A stretch of DNA of 64,000 nt from Agromyces protaetiae (GTDB lineage Bacteria; Actinomycetota; Actinomycetes; Actinomycetales; Microbacteriaceae), in contig NZ_CP035491.1 of the NCBI RefSeq assembly GCF_004135405.1, forward strand, positions 930,001 through 994,000. The letters run 5' to 3'. The translations under genes were made by a program, and so were the position numbers. The notes below the pieces were generated by a model. It made no database searches, was not told the DNA's origin, and saw nothing but the letters and a program-made list of their open reading frames with translations. Shown one piece after another: positions 15,901 to 23,373 of this stretch; the stretch's first letter is position 1, and each line of letters starts with the position of its first letter.

Positions 15901-17569
15901 CGGTCGCGGCGTACGCGGTCACGGCCTCGAACGAGTCGGCGTCGAGGTGGACGGTCGGCACCGAGTGGGTGTCGAGGTCGATCGAGTTCGGCGAGGGGTT
16001 CACGAGCACCATGGCGATGCCGCCCGCCCGGGCCACTTCGGCCGACTTCGCGACGCGGTCGAACACACCGCGCTCGCACAGCACGATCTTGCCCGCGGCA
16101 CCCGCAGGGTCGAGCGTGTCGGGTCCGCACAGGGTCGGGCTCTCGGCGCCGCCGACGGCGATCGCCGACGCCGCGACAAGGGGTCCGGCGAGCGTTCCGG
16201 CCGCGGGCAGGGTGATCGATCCGCCGAGGAGCGCACGCCCGTCGCCGAGTCGCACGGTCGCGTCGTAGCTCGGGATGGTCGACGCCGCGACGGTCGTGAT
16301 CCAGGGCGCCGCGTTGTCGGCGGTGGATGCCTCGGGGCCGGCGTTGCCCGCGGCCGCGGCGACGAAGATGCCCGCGGCCGCCGCGCGGAGGAAGGCCTGG
16401 TCGGTCAGTGAGACGGTCGAGTACGCCGAGCCGCCGCCGATCGAGAAGTTGATGACGTCGACGCCGTCGGCCACCGCGGCGTCGATCGCCGCGAGCAGGT
16501 CGCCCATGGCGCATCCGTCTTCGAGGTGGGTGAGACCCGACCAGCAGACCTTGTAGGCCGCGATCTTCGCGGCGGGCGCGACGCCCGAGATCTCGCCGAG
16601 GTCTCGGCCTGCGACGCTCGCGTGCACGCCGTGGTTGCCCGCGGCCGTGCTCGCGGTGTGCGAGCCGTGGCTGTTGCCGTCGCGCGGCGAGACGTACTCG
16701 GCACGGTCGGGGCCGATCTGGCCTTCGCCGAAGTTGTCGAGGAAGTAGCGCGCGCCGATGAGCTTCGTCGAGCAGTCGTCGGCCGCGAACTGCTCGCCCG
16801 TCTCGCAGACCCCGCGGAAGGTGCCGCCGTCGGACTTGTCGAAGACGATCTCGTCGCCGTCTCGGTAGGGGTCGGCGCCCGCCGTGTCGCCGAGCGGCTC
16901 GCCGGCGAACGAGGGGTTCTCGGGCGCGATGCCGGTATCGATGACGCCGACGACGACGCCCTCACCGGCCGAGGCGAACCCGCCCGTGGCGTCCCAGACT
17001 CCGCCGTCGCCCGAGAGTCCGAGGAACTCGGTCGACGGCACGGCCTCCTGCACGTGGAGGAGCTCGTCCTTCACGACCTCGACGACGCGCGGGTCGGCGT
17101 CGAGCGCGGCCGCCTGCTCGGCGGTGAGCGTACTCGAGAAGCCGTTCGTCGCGAGCGTGTACGAGCTGATGATCTCGGCGCCGACCGAGTCCGCGACCGC
17201 GGTCTGCTCGTCGGCGAGGTGGTCGGCGTAGGCGACGGCCCGCTTCGAGCGGGCGTCGAGGTCGCCGCCGTCGCGCGCTCGCGTGGCGGCGAACGATCCC
17301 GTGCCGCCCGCGTACGTGGCGACGGCCTCGTCGCGGAGGGTCACGATGTAGCGTCCGGCTTCGAAGGCCGAGGCGTCGCGCGCGAGCCCGGATGCGTCGG
17401 GGCCGGCGGGTTCAGTCGGACTCGTCGCGGGGAGGTCGTCGGCTGCGGCCGCGATCGCCGTGAGCGGCGAGACGGCCGTGCCTGCCGCGAGCACGAGAAG
17501 CGCTGCGCCGAGCGCGACGCCGGAGCGCCGCGCTCGGACGGCGCGGAAGAGGGGGGTTGGAGTGGTCAC
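12941..17569 (-). CDS. Large cell-wall-anchored subtilisin-like protease
   Basis: Secreted S8 serine protease (1542 aa). A signal peptide is followed by an I9 propeptide (YIVTLRDEAVATYAGG, then LTAEQAAALDADPRVVEVVKD). The catalytic triad is intact: Asp211 in GVIDTG, His301 in NSHGSH, Ser628 in SGTSMASPH. A PA domain (AGKIVLCERGVFDRVAKSAEVARAGG) is inserted before the serine. The long C-terminal half holds Fn3-like beta domains and a PGGPGGPG linker, then LAFTG (residues 1504-1508), a hydrophobic segment and RRRRR, the LAXTG signal used by actinobacterial class E sortases. GTG 17569 is preceded by AAGGAC. An upstream open extension is not used. The regulator gene at 18786 lies directly upstream. 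Confidence 0.9.
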   Translation of the reverse strand: MTTPTPLFRAVRARRSGVALGAALLVLAAGTAVSPLTAIAAAADDLPATSPTEPAGPDASGLARDASAFEAGRYIVTLRDEAVATYAGGTGSFAATRARDGGDLDARSKRAVAYADHLADEQTAVADSVGAEIISSYTLATNGFSSTLTAEQAAALDADPRVVEVVKDELLHVQEAVPSTEFLGLSGDGGVWDATGGFASAGEGVVVGVIDTGIAPENPSFAGEPLGDTAGADPYRDGDEIVFDKSDGGTFRGVCETGEQFAADDCSTKLIGARYFLDNFGEGQIGPDRAEYVSPRDGNSHGSHTASTAAGNHGVHASVAGRDLGEISGVAPAAKIAAYKVCWSGLTHLEDGCAMGDLLAAIDAAVADGVDVINFSIGGGSAYSTVSLTDQAFLRAAAAGIFVAAAAGNAGPEASTADNAAPWITTVAASTIPSYDATVRLGDGRALLGGSITLPAAGTLAGPLVAASAIAVGGAESPTLCGPDTLDPAGAAGKIVLCERGVFDRVAKSAEVARAGGIAMVLVNPSPNSIDLDTHSVPTVHLDADSFEAVTAYAATDGATVTLEDGNTTGGPTFPTPQVAGFSSRGPILADGGDILKPDVAAPGVAILADGANAEGEDPTFMLMSGTSMASPHIAGLAALYLGERPNASPAAIKSALMTTAYDTVDASGSPVSDPFAQGAGHTDPRRYLEPGLLFLNDLDDWLGYVQGLGAADFGVAPIDPSSLNLASISIGALAGVESVERTVTSTAAGRFEAQAVDMPGVDVTVEPSVLEFGGAGEEATYTVTFRRTDAALEEFTTGALRWVGGGSGGGAGGTVTTPLAVRPVLLSVPSRATGEGVDGSVDIPVSAGATTDVPIAIDGLVEGRVMHGVGTAGGTRDRHLIEVPEGTTYARFELDAADDSADLDLRLYSSDGAGGGWLMREATTPSADETLIVPEMGSSRYVLEVDFFSGEGDLAYDLTAYLVGGDPSVGGFTADPSVLSMRLGEPASVTASWSGLEPGSRYFGRVHVGTGFDTTNVFVTTPGEPTPPDDEEFTLSVAPERVRPGKGFVVEAAGLDPAEPFTVTLDGEPFARGIAGDDGRAGQNPIMPADTAAGVHVVGIDAESGHAEASIEVADFLVVDTYEYVEYLADGTASAAAEVQFSGNGTARVVIESAGGSIALDERLELSHDPMFDFDVRRSSAARVTAGDYTIHVWAVAVDGSLSQQIDHPFTVEETKPSTVTMTANAADPNLVDIVYDNQVGAITQATVRYKMCSGPVVFATIWIDKPVISGTYDMTAMTGVDFLIDGEVLASYANTGSARCADAPKITNDFWAILSDGTLSPEIVGDAQLPDASRSPSIAGLAPTAGLLDFTSGEPASDAMLAAEPDPEHPVTLTHFNRYPAYSSGYDFSVGYGSSIYSGQFYWEGVPHDRVLEPGPVMARTIQVEEGEPFWVRAKYEVITPDKQISAHRLILTTAVTLAELAPVTDPVDPGTPGGPGGPGGPGQGGPVGGGSNSPAAGGGPLAFTGVEAGGLIAIAALILALGGVAVTAGMRRRRRDGRS

Positions 17570-17661
17570 ATGGGTCCTTGGCTTCGATGCGGATGCCGGC
17601 CCGCCGAGCCCGTGACGGGTCGGCGGTCGTCCCAGTGTGAGCGAGTGATTCCCGCATGTGG

Positions 17662-17694
17662 TGGCCGGAATCGGCCAACGGCCGGAGTCGGCCA
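17662..17694. promoter_or_regulatory. Tandem palindromic operator before the protease
   Basis: Two dyads 17 bp apart: TGGCCG-GAAT-CGGCCA (17662-17677) and CGGCCG-GAGT-CGGCCA (17679-17694). They lie about 95-125 bp upstream of the protease start and just upstream of a possible -10 at 17634-17639 (minus strand), a position fitting an activator. The adjacent LuxR-type protein is the obvious candidate ligand. Confidence 0.6.
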
Positions 17695-17775
17695 CGGCGC
17701 GAAACGAGACTGTTACGCCGCGACATCCGACCGTCGCATTCCGCCCCTGAGCAGAGCGCTCCGCCGCGTCGGAGG

Positions 17776-18786
17776 CTACAGCCAGCCGCGCCGCGCGGCT
17801 TCGACGCCCGCTTGGAACCGATTGCCGGCGCCGAGCTCGGCGAGGAGCTCCTGGCTCCGCCGGCGGAGCGTGCGCGCCGAGACGCCGAGTCGACGGGCGA
17901 TCGCGTCGTCCTTCATGCCCACCGCCATAAGGGTCAGGATGGCGCGTTCCTCGGGCGTCGGCGGCCGCCCGGCCGCAGTCGCCAACGGCGCGGCGGATGT
18001 CGTGCCCGCGACCTGCTCGCGGGCACCGGGCAGTGGCACCGCGCGCGCCCAGTGGAATTCGAACAACTCGTGCAGGGCGGCGACGAGCGGCGGCGCGTGC
18101 GTGATGAGCGCCTCGATGCGACCGGGGTCGAGGCTCAGCGACACGAGCGCGGTCGACCCGTCGACGATCACGAGTTTGAGGGGCAGCTCGTCGGTGATGC
18201 GCGACTGCTCGCCCTGCTCGGCCAGGAGCTCGACCTCCTCCCACGTCGAGCCCTCGTCGAAGCTCTCGATCGTGTAGATCGAGCGCCAGTCCACACCGCG
18301 TGCGAGCACGGCCGCCTGGAACGGGTCGAACGAGGCTGACACGTACGGCGGGCGGTCGAACGCGAGGAACTCCTTCGTCGCCTGGTGCTCGAGTCGCGCA
18401 TACCAGGCGGCGACCGTGTCGGGGTCGCTCAGGACGACGGTCTGCTGCGAGGCCGGATCCTCGGGCGTGCCCGCGTCGAAGTACTCGCCGAGCGACGGGA
18501 TCGCCTCTCGGATGCGGAGTGCCTGGTCGCTCAGTCGGTCGACGACGGTCCGGAGCGCGTAGCGCGGGTCGACGGCGGCATACGTCGGGGACTCGCCTTC
18601 GAGACGTGAGACGAGCCCGAGCCCGCGGAGGTCTTCGAGCCTGCGGAACGCCGTCTCGTCGTCGGCCTGCAACTGCTCGGCGACCTCGTGCGCGGTCGCT
18701 CGTCCGTGCATGAGCACGTGCACGTAGGCACGCTCGGTCGACTCTTCGAATCCGGCGAGATCGAGGAGCGGGAGATCGTCCGCCAT
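17776..18786 (-). CDS. TrmB/LuxR-type transcriptional regulator
   Basis: Regulator of 336 aa with two DNA-binding parts: an N-terminal TrmB-like winged helix (GFEESTERAYVHVLMHGRATAHEVAEQLQADDETAFRRL) and a C-terminal LuxR-type helix-turn-helix (TPEERAILTLMAVGMKDDAIARRLGVSARTLRRRSQELLAELG). The middle resembles a TrmB phospholipase-D-like effector region. It lies upstream of and co-oriented with the S8 protease, with the tandem palindromes at 17662 between them, so protease control is a reasonable inference. ATG 18786 lies 6 nt after TACGCT on the minus strand and has no Shine-Dalgarno. Confidence 0.82.
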   Translation of the reverse strand: MADDLPLLDLAGFEESTERAYVHVLMHGRATAHEVAEQLQADDETAFRRLEDLRGLGLVSRLEGESPTYAAVDPRYALRTVVDRLSDQALRIREAIPSLGEYFDAGTPEDPASQQTVVLSDPDTVAAWYARLEHQATKEFLAFDRPPYVSASFDPFQAAVLARGVDWRSIYTIESFDEGSTWEEVELLAEQGEQSRITDELPLKLVIVDGSTALVSLSLDPGRIEALITHAPPLVAALHELFEFHWARAVPLPGAREQVAGTTSAAPLATAAGRPPTPEERAILTLMAVGMKDDAIARRLGVSARTLRRRSQELLAELGAGNRFQAGVEAARRGWL

Positions 18787-18792
18787 CCGGCC

Positions 18793-18798
18793 AGCGTA
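18793..18798 (-). promoter_or_regulatory. -10 element, leaderless promoter
   Basis: TACGCT on the minus strand ends 6 nt before ATG 18786. Confidence 0.5.
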
Positions 18799-18834
18799 GT
18801 CAGCCGGGCATAGTGCGGGCCCACCCGGTGTTGA

Positions 18835-18849
18835 TGAGAATAGTTCTCG
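18835..18849. promoter_or_regulatory. Zur-like box before rpmJ
   Basis: TGAGAATAGTTCTCG matches TGANAATNNTTNTCA except for the last base and has a GAGAA/TTCTC dyad. It lies 15 nt before the start of the zinc-independent L36 gene, a classical Zur target. Confidence 0.65.
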
Positions 18850-18864
18850 ACAATTGGAGTCATC

Positions 18865-18987
18865 ATGCAGGTCCGCAACTCGATCAAGTCCATGAAGAAC
18901 CAACCCGGATCGCAGGTCGTGCGCCGCCGCGGCCGGGTCTTCGTCATCAACCGCCTCAACCCCCGGTTCAAGACGCGGCAGGGTTAG
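18865..18987 (+). CDS. rpmJ: 50S ribosomal protein L36, zinc-independent type B
   Basis: L36 of 40 aa, starting [20 protein letters not shown] and ending [13 protein letters not shown]. It has no cysteine, whereas zinc-type L36 carries a CCHC site; this is the paralogue (YkgO type) expressed when zinc is scarce. GGAG at 18856 is 5 nt before ATG. The Zur-like box upstream and the distance from the rpmB operon support separate zinc control. It ends at a terminator at 18999. Confidence 0.93.
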   Translation: MQVRNSIKSMKNQPGSQVVRRRGRVFVINRLNPRFKTRQG

Positions 18988-18998
18988 GCGCGAGCGGC

Positions 18999-19036
18999 AA
19001 GCGGATGTCTCGGCGATGAAACCGGGGCATCCGCTT
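18999..19036 (+). terminator. Terminator after rpmJ
   Basis: AAGCGGATG (18999-19007) pairs perfectly with CATCCGCTT (19028-19036), 11 nt after the stop. The arms contain the CGGATGTCTC / GGGCATCCG signature words. Confidence 0.65.
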
Positions 19037-19052
19037 CGTATTCCAGCCGTCG

Positions 19053-19074
19053 CGCGCCTGTCTCGCGCCTGTCT
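19053..19074. repeat. 11-bp direct repeat
   Basis: CGCGCCTGTCT twice in tandem in the gap between rpmJ and the RelA/SpoT gene. No function apparent. Confidence 0.5.
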
Positions 19075-19115
19075 CGCGGCCGCCTCTCGGCCGTCGCGCC
19101 GCCCGGAGGTGGGGA

Positions 19116-20261
19116 TCAGTCGAGCCGGATCGGGCCGAACGCGGCATCCTCGAGCGAACCCGCCGGCGCGGCCAGACGTTGGTAGCGCGCGCGCACCTCG
19201 AGGGCCGATTCGTCCGGATGCTCGAACAGGTACGCGGCGACGGTCCGGTACTCGCCCAACCGGCCGGGAGGCACGCGACTCTCGAACAGGGAAGCGTCGG
19301 CGAGGAGGGCAGCGGCGAGGGCCGTCCAGTACGTGCCGATGCCCCGGAACGACTGCGCCCGACGGTTCGGTTCGGCGTCGGTCAACAGGATGCCGCGCTC
19401 GGTGCTCGCACACGCGATCGCAAGGCGCCGCCCCAGCTCGGAGTACTCGGCGAAGCCCGCCGCGAGCTCGTCGTACTGCCGCCATCCGGCAGCCCGCACG
19501 ACGCTGCGGAGCTCTCGCCCGGCCCCCGTGACGGGCCCGAACGGCACGTCGAGCGCCGCCGTCAGCGATTGGTCGAGGCTGCGGGAGTCGCCGTCGTACT
19601 GGATGAATCGGACGATGTAGCCCTTCTCCCCGGCGCCGTCGCCCGGCGCACCGGCAGGAGCCGGACCCTCGACGCGGCCACGGATCTGGTCGAGGTTGGT
19701 GTCCGCCTGCTCGAGAAGCGCCGCCGACAGCGCGAAGAGCCGGTCGACGTCGCGTGGCAACTGCCGGGGCGACTTGTAGCGGAAGTCGTGCTCGAGCTCC
19801 GACCAGGTATCGGAGAGCGCCGTGCGCAACTGCACCTCGACCTCGAAGCGAGTCGGCGCGCCCGCATCGTCTGGAATGCTCCCCACGAACTGCACCGAAC
19901 GGTAGCCGAAGGCATCGGGCGCGAGCAGCTCGCCCTTGTCGATCCACGAGTCGTCGTCGACGACGAGCGCCTCGCGCACGACGCGCTCCATGCCGGGCAG
20001 GTCGCCCTGGAAGTTCGCGATCACGCGCGCGCCGAGCAGGTCCCTCACCACACCGTCGGGTGCCCGTCGCACCTTCCGCTCGAACGAGTGCCGCGACTTC
20101 ACGCGCGTGGTCACCTCGAAGTACTTGAACCCGGCCTCTTCGAGCCGACGCTCGAAGTCCGCCTGCACCTCGGCCCGCAGCGCCTCGTACCGGGGCAGCT
20201 CGCGGTCGTACCGCGCGAACTCCTCGGCGATGAGCGCATCGTTGCGCACCTGTTCGTCCAC
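19116..20261 (-). CDS. RelA/SpoT-domain protein, possible (p)ppGpp synthetase
   Basis: A 381-aa cytoplasmic protein with a RelA/SpoT nucleotidyltransferase domain in its first 190 residues: TRVKSRHSFERKV, VRDLLGARVIANF, DAFGYRSVQFVG and FEVEVQLRTALSDTWSELEHDFRYKS correspond in order to the substrate and metal motifs. In the GYxSxH motif the His is Gln (SVQ). There is no HD hydrolase, TGS or ACT domain, so it is a small alarmone-synthetase-like protein with an unassigned C-terminal half of about 170 residues. GTG 20261 is chosen because TACCCT lies 7 nt upstream; extension further upstream would run into the tRNA gene. Confidence 0.78.
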   Translation of the reverse strand: MDEQVRNDALIAEEFARYDRELPRYEALRAEVQADFERRLEEAGFKYFEVTTRVKSRHSFERKVRRAPDGVVRDLLGARVIANFQGDLPGMERVVREALVVDDDSWIDKGELLAPDAFGYRSVQFVGSIPDDAGAPTRFEVEVQLRTALSDTWSELEHDFRYKSPRQLPRDVDRLFALSAALLEQADTNLDQIRGRVEGPAPAGAPGDGAGEKGYIVRFIQYDGDSRSLDQSLTAALDVPFGPVTGAGRELRSVVRAAGWRQYDELAAGFAEYSELGRRLAIACASTERGILLTDAEPNRRAQSFRGIGTYWTALAAALLADASLFESRVPPGRLGEYRTVAAYLFEHPDESALEVRARYQRLAAPAGSLEDAAFGPIRLD

Positions 20262-20268
20262 GAGGGTC

Positions 20269-20274
20269 AGGGTA
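20269..20274 (-). promoter_or_regulatory. -10 element, leaderless promoter
   Basis: TACCCT on the minus strand, 7 nt before GTG 20261. Confidence 0.45.
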
Positions 20275-20315
20275 CCGGGACGGCGTGAAGACCGAGCGAG
20301 CGGCGATGATTCAGA

Positions 20316-20389
20316 TGGAGCCGACGACGGGAATCGAACCCGCGCTATCTGCTTGGGAAGCAGAAGTTCTGCCATTGAACTACGTCGGC
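20316..20389 (-). tRNA. tRNA-Gly (anticodon CCC)
   Basis: Cloverleaf on the minus strand: acceptor GCCGACG/CGTCGGC, D-arm with AGTTCAATGGCAGAACT, anticodon stem TCTGC/GCAGA around loop TTCCCAA (anticodon CCC, reads GGG), T-arm GCGGGTTCGATTCCCGT. Discriminator T and an encoded CCA (20316-20318). The adjacent REP-flanked module starts just past its 5' side. Confidence 0.95.
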
Positions 20390-20460
20390 ATGCGACATCC
20401 GAGGGATGCAGCGGTGACCATCCTAACAAGACGACCGCCGGATGCCGCTTTCGGCGGCGG

Positions 20461-20497
20461 GGGTCTCGATACGCTTCGCTACTCGACCACCGGCGCC
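20461..20497 (+). repeat. REP-like repeat, left copy
   Basis: GGGTCTCGATACGC ... TCGCTACTCGACCACCGG, between the tRNA and the 3' end of the LuxR-type gene. Same orientation as the copy at 24413. Confidence 0.8.
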
Positions 20498-20511
20498 GAT
20501 CGGTTCGCGGC

Positions 20512-23226
20512 TCAGCGGACCATCGAGTGCAACTGGCCCCGCGAAGCGATCCCGAGCTTCGCGTAGACCCTGGCGAGGTGGGCGCCGACGGTCCGGTGGG
20601 ACAGATACAGGCGCGCACCGATCTCCTTGTTGGTCAGGCCCTCGGCGGCCATCTGGGAGACTTGCAACTCCTGCGGCGTCAGGATCTCGGCGACGAACGG
20701 TTGCCGCTCGGGGCTCCGCTCGCCGGCGGCTCGGAGTTCTCGACGGGCGCGCTCGCCGAACGGTCTCGTGCCGAGAGCGTCGAACGTCTCGCGTGCGGAC
20801 CGAAGGTACTCACGTGAGTCGGCGATCCTTCGCTGACGGCGAAGCCACTCGCCGTACGCGAGCTCGATGCGAGCCCGGGTGAACGGCCGGTGGGAGAAGT
20901 CGTTCGCCAATGCCGCGGAGAACCGTCCGTCAGTGTCGCCGTCCGAAGAGAGCAACGCCGCCGCAAGCCGGATCGAGTCGAGAAGCTCGTCGGAGGGCGC
21001 CAGCCTTGCGACTCGCTTCATCTCGGCGAGCACCGGCAGGGCGGAATCGGGTCGACCGCTGTGGTAGGCGGCATCGGCGATGTCGGTGAGGGTCTGATAC
21101 TTGAGCGCGAGCTGGTGCGACTCCGAGGTCGGCTGATGGATGCGCAGAAGCCGCGAGAGCGCCTGTTCGTAGTCGCCTTCGCCGAGGGCCGCGATCGCTC
21201 TGGCGTGCTGCGCCGACGCGAGCACGTTGCGAGCGCCGACGGGGAGCGCGATTCGTTCCGCTTCGGCGGCGAACGACTCCACCTGGGAGAGGTTTCCCTG
21301 CAGGGCGGCGACTTTGGCCTGTGTCGCGAGCATGAGCGCGTGCAGGTAGGGCTGACCGGTCTCCTCGGCGAGTCTGCTGGATTCCTCCGCCACCGGCACC
21401 GCCACTTCGATCTGAGCCGTCTGGGCTGCCGCCCACGCCTGGGCCGCGAGCGCCCGCGCCAGGAGTTGCAGGCGCCCGTGCTCCCGGAGTCCCGAGATCG
21501 CCGCCGATGACTGGGTCACGGCGATGTCCAATCGACCGACGAGCGCCGCGACACTGCCGATGAGGCGGACCGACTCCGGATCGAGTGGTCGTCCATCCAG
21601 CAGACGCTCGATGCGCTCGACGACCGTTGCCGACCGCAGGACAGGGGCTGCATAGCCGAGGATGGCGACCAGCCGGGCGTCCAATGGGTCCACCGGCAGG
21701 CGTTCGGCGACCTCCACGATGCGGGCACGGGCGGCAGCCCCCGGCTCGGTCCAGAAACACCGCAGAGCCGCACTCCACAAGATCCGGATCGCGATGTCGG
21801 GATGTCCTTGCTGACCGACCGACTCTGCGAGGTTCGCGAGTCCTGCGGCGTCGAAGACCGGATCGCCCAGTCCGTCGTCGAAGGCGGCCCTGATCCACGC
21901 GAGCCGTGCACGCTGCTGGCCGTCCAGGTCGATGCGGGTGGCGGCCTCGGTCAGTCTCGTGACGAGCTCAGGGCGGCCCAGCTCCACCGCGGCATCGGCT
22001 GCGCCGAGGAGCCGGTCGGCACGCCGGTCGAGGGCGGGGCTCAGTTCGGCGGCACGTTCGAGCGCGCCGACCGCCGTTTCGACGTGGCCCAGCCGGCGCG
22101 CACGCATCGCTGTTCGATCGAGCGCCAGCGCAACGTCCTCGTCGAGTCCGCTCACCGCGGCCGCCAGGTGCCAGGTACGCCGATCCGAATCGGCGCTCAG
22201 AACGGATGCAAGCTCGCGGTGCAGCTCGCGGCGCCGTTCGTCGCTCAAACCTTGATAGATGGCGGAGCGCACGAGCGGGTGACGGAACTCCACCGACGAC
22301 GGGGCCGACACCACCAGGTGGGCCGTCTCCGCCTGAAGGAGATCGGCGGACCCGATCTCGGTTCCGTGGACGTTGCTCGCGACGCGAAGGATCTCGGCGA
22401 GCTCCGTGGCGTCGTCGATCGCCGCGACCTCCAGCACCGTCCGGGTGCGGGCGGGCAAGGCCGCGACCCGGGCGGCGTACGCGTCCTCCAGCCGTCCGGT
22501 CAACGGGAGCCACGGACTGCCCAGAGGGAGCACGCCGCCCGAGGTCGCAGCCGATGGGAGCTCGATCAGTGCCAGCGGATTCCCCGCCGCTTCAGCAAGG
22601 ACGCGGCGGCGCACCCACGCAGGAGGGGGGTTGGGAAGCTGATCGATCAGCGACTCCGCGAACTCGGCTTCCAGCGGGTTCAACGTCTGGGTCGGCAACT
22701 GCCCTTCCACGAGGCTGCAGCGAGCTCCCGCTCGCGCGGCCGCGAGCAGAACGATCGGTTCGGCCCCGATCCGCCTCGCGAGGAAGGCCAGCACCTCGTT
22801 CGTCTCCGAGTCGAGCCAGTGAGCGTCATCGGCGATCAGCACGACAGGTGCATCCTGAGCCGCCTCGGCGAGAACGTTGAGCAGCGCGAGGGCGACGATG
22901 TAACTCCTCGGTGCGTCCGGCTCCTCTGCGCTGATCGCCGCGGCAAGCGCGCGCCTCTGCGGCGACGGCAGGCCGTCGAGCCGATTCCGCATCGGCCGCA
23001 GGAGTCTCTGCAGCCCTGCGTAGGGGAGACGTCGTTCCGCCTCGACCCCCGCGGCGCTGAGCACCGTCAGCCCGGAACTTCGGCCGAGTTCGCCGATGTG
23101 GTCGAGGAGCGCTGTCTTTCCGACACCGGGCTCCCCGACCAGGACGAGGGCCGCGCCGCGGGTGCCGACGTTGCCGAGCATCCCCTCGAGCATGTCGATC
23201 TCCTGGCTCCGACCCACCAGTTCCAC
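20512..23226 (-). CDS. Large LuxR-family regulator with AAA ATPase domain (LAL/MalT type)
   Basis: A 904-aa regulator. The N-terminal ATPase module has Walker A GEPGVGKTALL (near residue 35) and Walker B VVLIADDAHWLD. A long middle of helical TPR-like repeats follows. The C-terminal LuxR helix-turn-helix reads LTPQELQVSQMAAEGLTNKEIGARLYLSHRTVGAHLARVYAKLG. LAL proteins activate nearby genes on sensing a ligand, so the divergent esterase gene at 23374 is the likely target. GTG 23226 follows TAGCCT by 6 nt on the minus strand. The gene lies in a block bracketed by REP-like repeats. Confidence 0.88.
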   Translation of the reverse strand: MELVGRSQEIDMLEGMLGNVGTRGAALVLVGEPGVGKTALLDHIGELGRSSGLTVLSAAGVEAERRLPYAGLQRLLRPMRNRLDGLPSPQRRALAAAISAEEPDAPRSYIVALALLNVLAEAAQDAPVVLIADDAHWLDSETNEVLAFLARRIGAEPIVLLAAARAGARCSLVEGQLPTQTLNPLEAEFAESLIDQLPNPPPAWVRRRVLAEAAGNPLALIELPSAATSGGVLPLGSPWLPLTGRLEDAYAARVAALPARTRTVLEVAAIDDATELAEILRVASNVHGTEIGSADLLQAETAHLVVSAPSSVEFRHPLVRSAIYQGLSDERRRELHRELASVLSADSDRRTWHLAAAVSGLDEDVALALDRTAMRARRLGHVETAVGALERAAELSPALDRRADRLLGAADAAVELGRPELVTRLTEAATRIDLDGQQRARLAWIRAAFDDGLGDPVFDAAGLANLAESVGQQGHPDIAIRILWSAALRCFWTEPGAAARARIVEVAERLPVDPLDARLVAILGYAAPVLRSATVVERIERLLDGRPLDPESVRLIGSVAALVGRLDIAVTQSSAAISGLREHGRLQLLARALAAQAWAAAQTAQIEVAVPVAEESSRLAEETGQPYLHALMLATQAKVAALQGNLSQVESFAAEAERIALPVGARNVLASAQHARAIAALGEGDYEQALSRLLRIHQPTSESHQLALKYQTLTDIADAAYHSGRPDSALPVLAEMKRVARLAPSDELLDSIRLAAALLSSDGDTDGRFSAALANDFSHRPFTRARIELAYGEWLRRQRRIADSREYLRSARETFDALGTRPFGERARRELRAAGERSPERQPFVAEILTPQELQVSQMAAEGLTNKEIGARLYLSHRTVGAHLARVYAKLGIASRGQLHSMVR

Positions 23227-23232
23227 AGGCGC

Positions 23233-23238
23233 AGGCTA
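23233..23238 (-). promoter_or_regulatory. -10 element, leaderless promoter of the LAL regulator
   Basis: TAGCCT on the minus strand, 6 nt before GTG 23226. Confidence 0.5.
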
Positions 23239-23293
23239 TCCGTCGACCCAACGCGCCGCACCGTTCGTAGTGCGACCGTCCAGGTCAATGGAT

Positions 23294-23305
23294 GGTCAGG
23301 TGACC
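23294..23305. promoter_or_regulatory. Dyad in the divergent regulator/esterase promoter
   Basis: GGTCA-GG-TGACC, a perfect 5-bp dyad roughly midway between the two divergent starts. Candidate operator only. TACGGT (23331-23336) is a likely -10 for the esterase. Confidence 0.4.
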
Positions 23306-23373
23306 GATGCCCGGCCCTGCAGGCCGAGCCTACGGTCGGTGGCATGTCATTCAGCAGAAACGGAGCCACTCTC

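Noticed and set aside
17570..18244. N-terminal extension of the subtilisin frame
   Set aside because: The open frame continues upstream through the promoter, palindromes and regulator gene, but the signal peptide and AAGGAC site fix the start at 17569.
18787..19947. Upstream extension of the TrmB/LuxR regulator frame
   Set aside because: The extension runs antisense to rpmJ and through the RelA/SpoT gene; ATG 18786 has a correctly placed -10.
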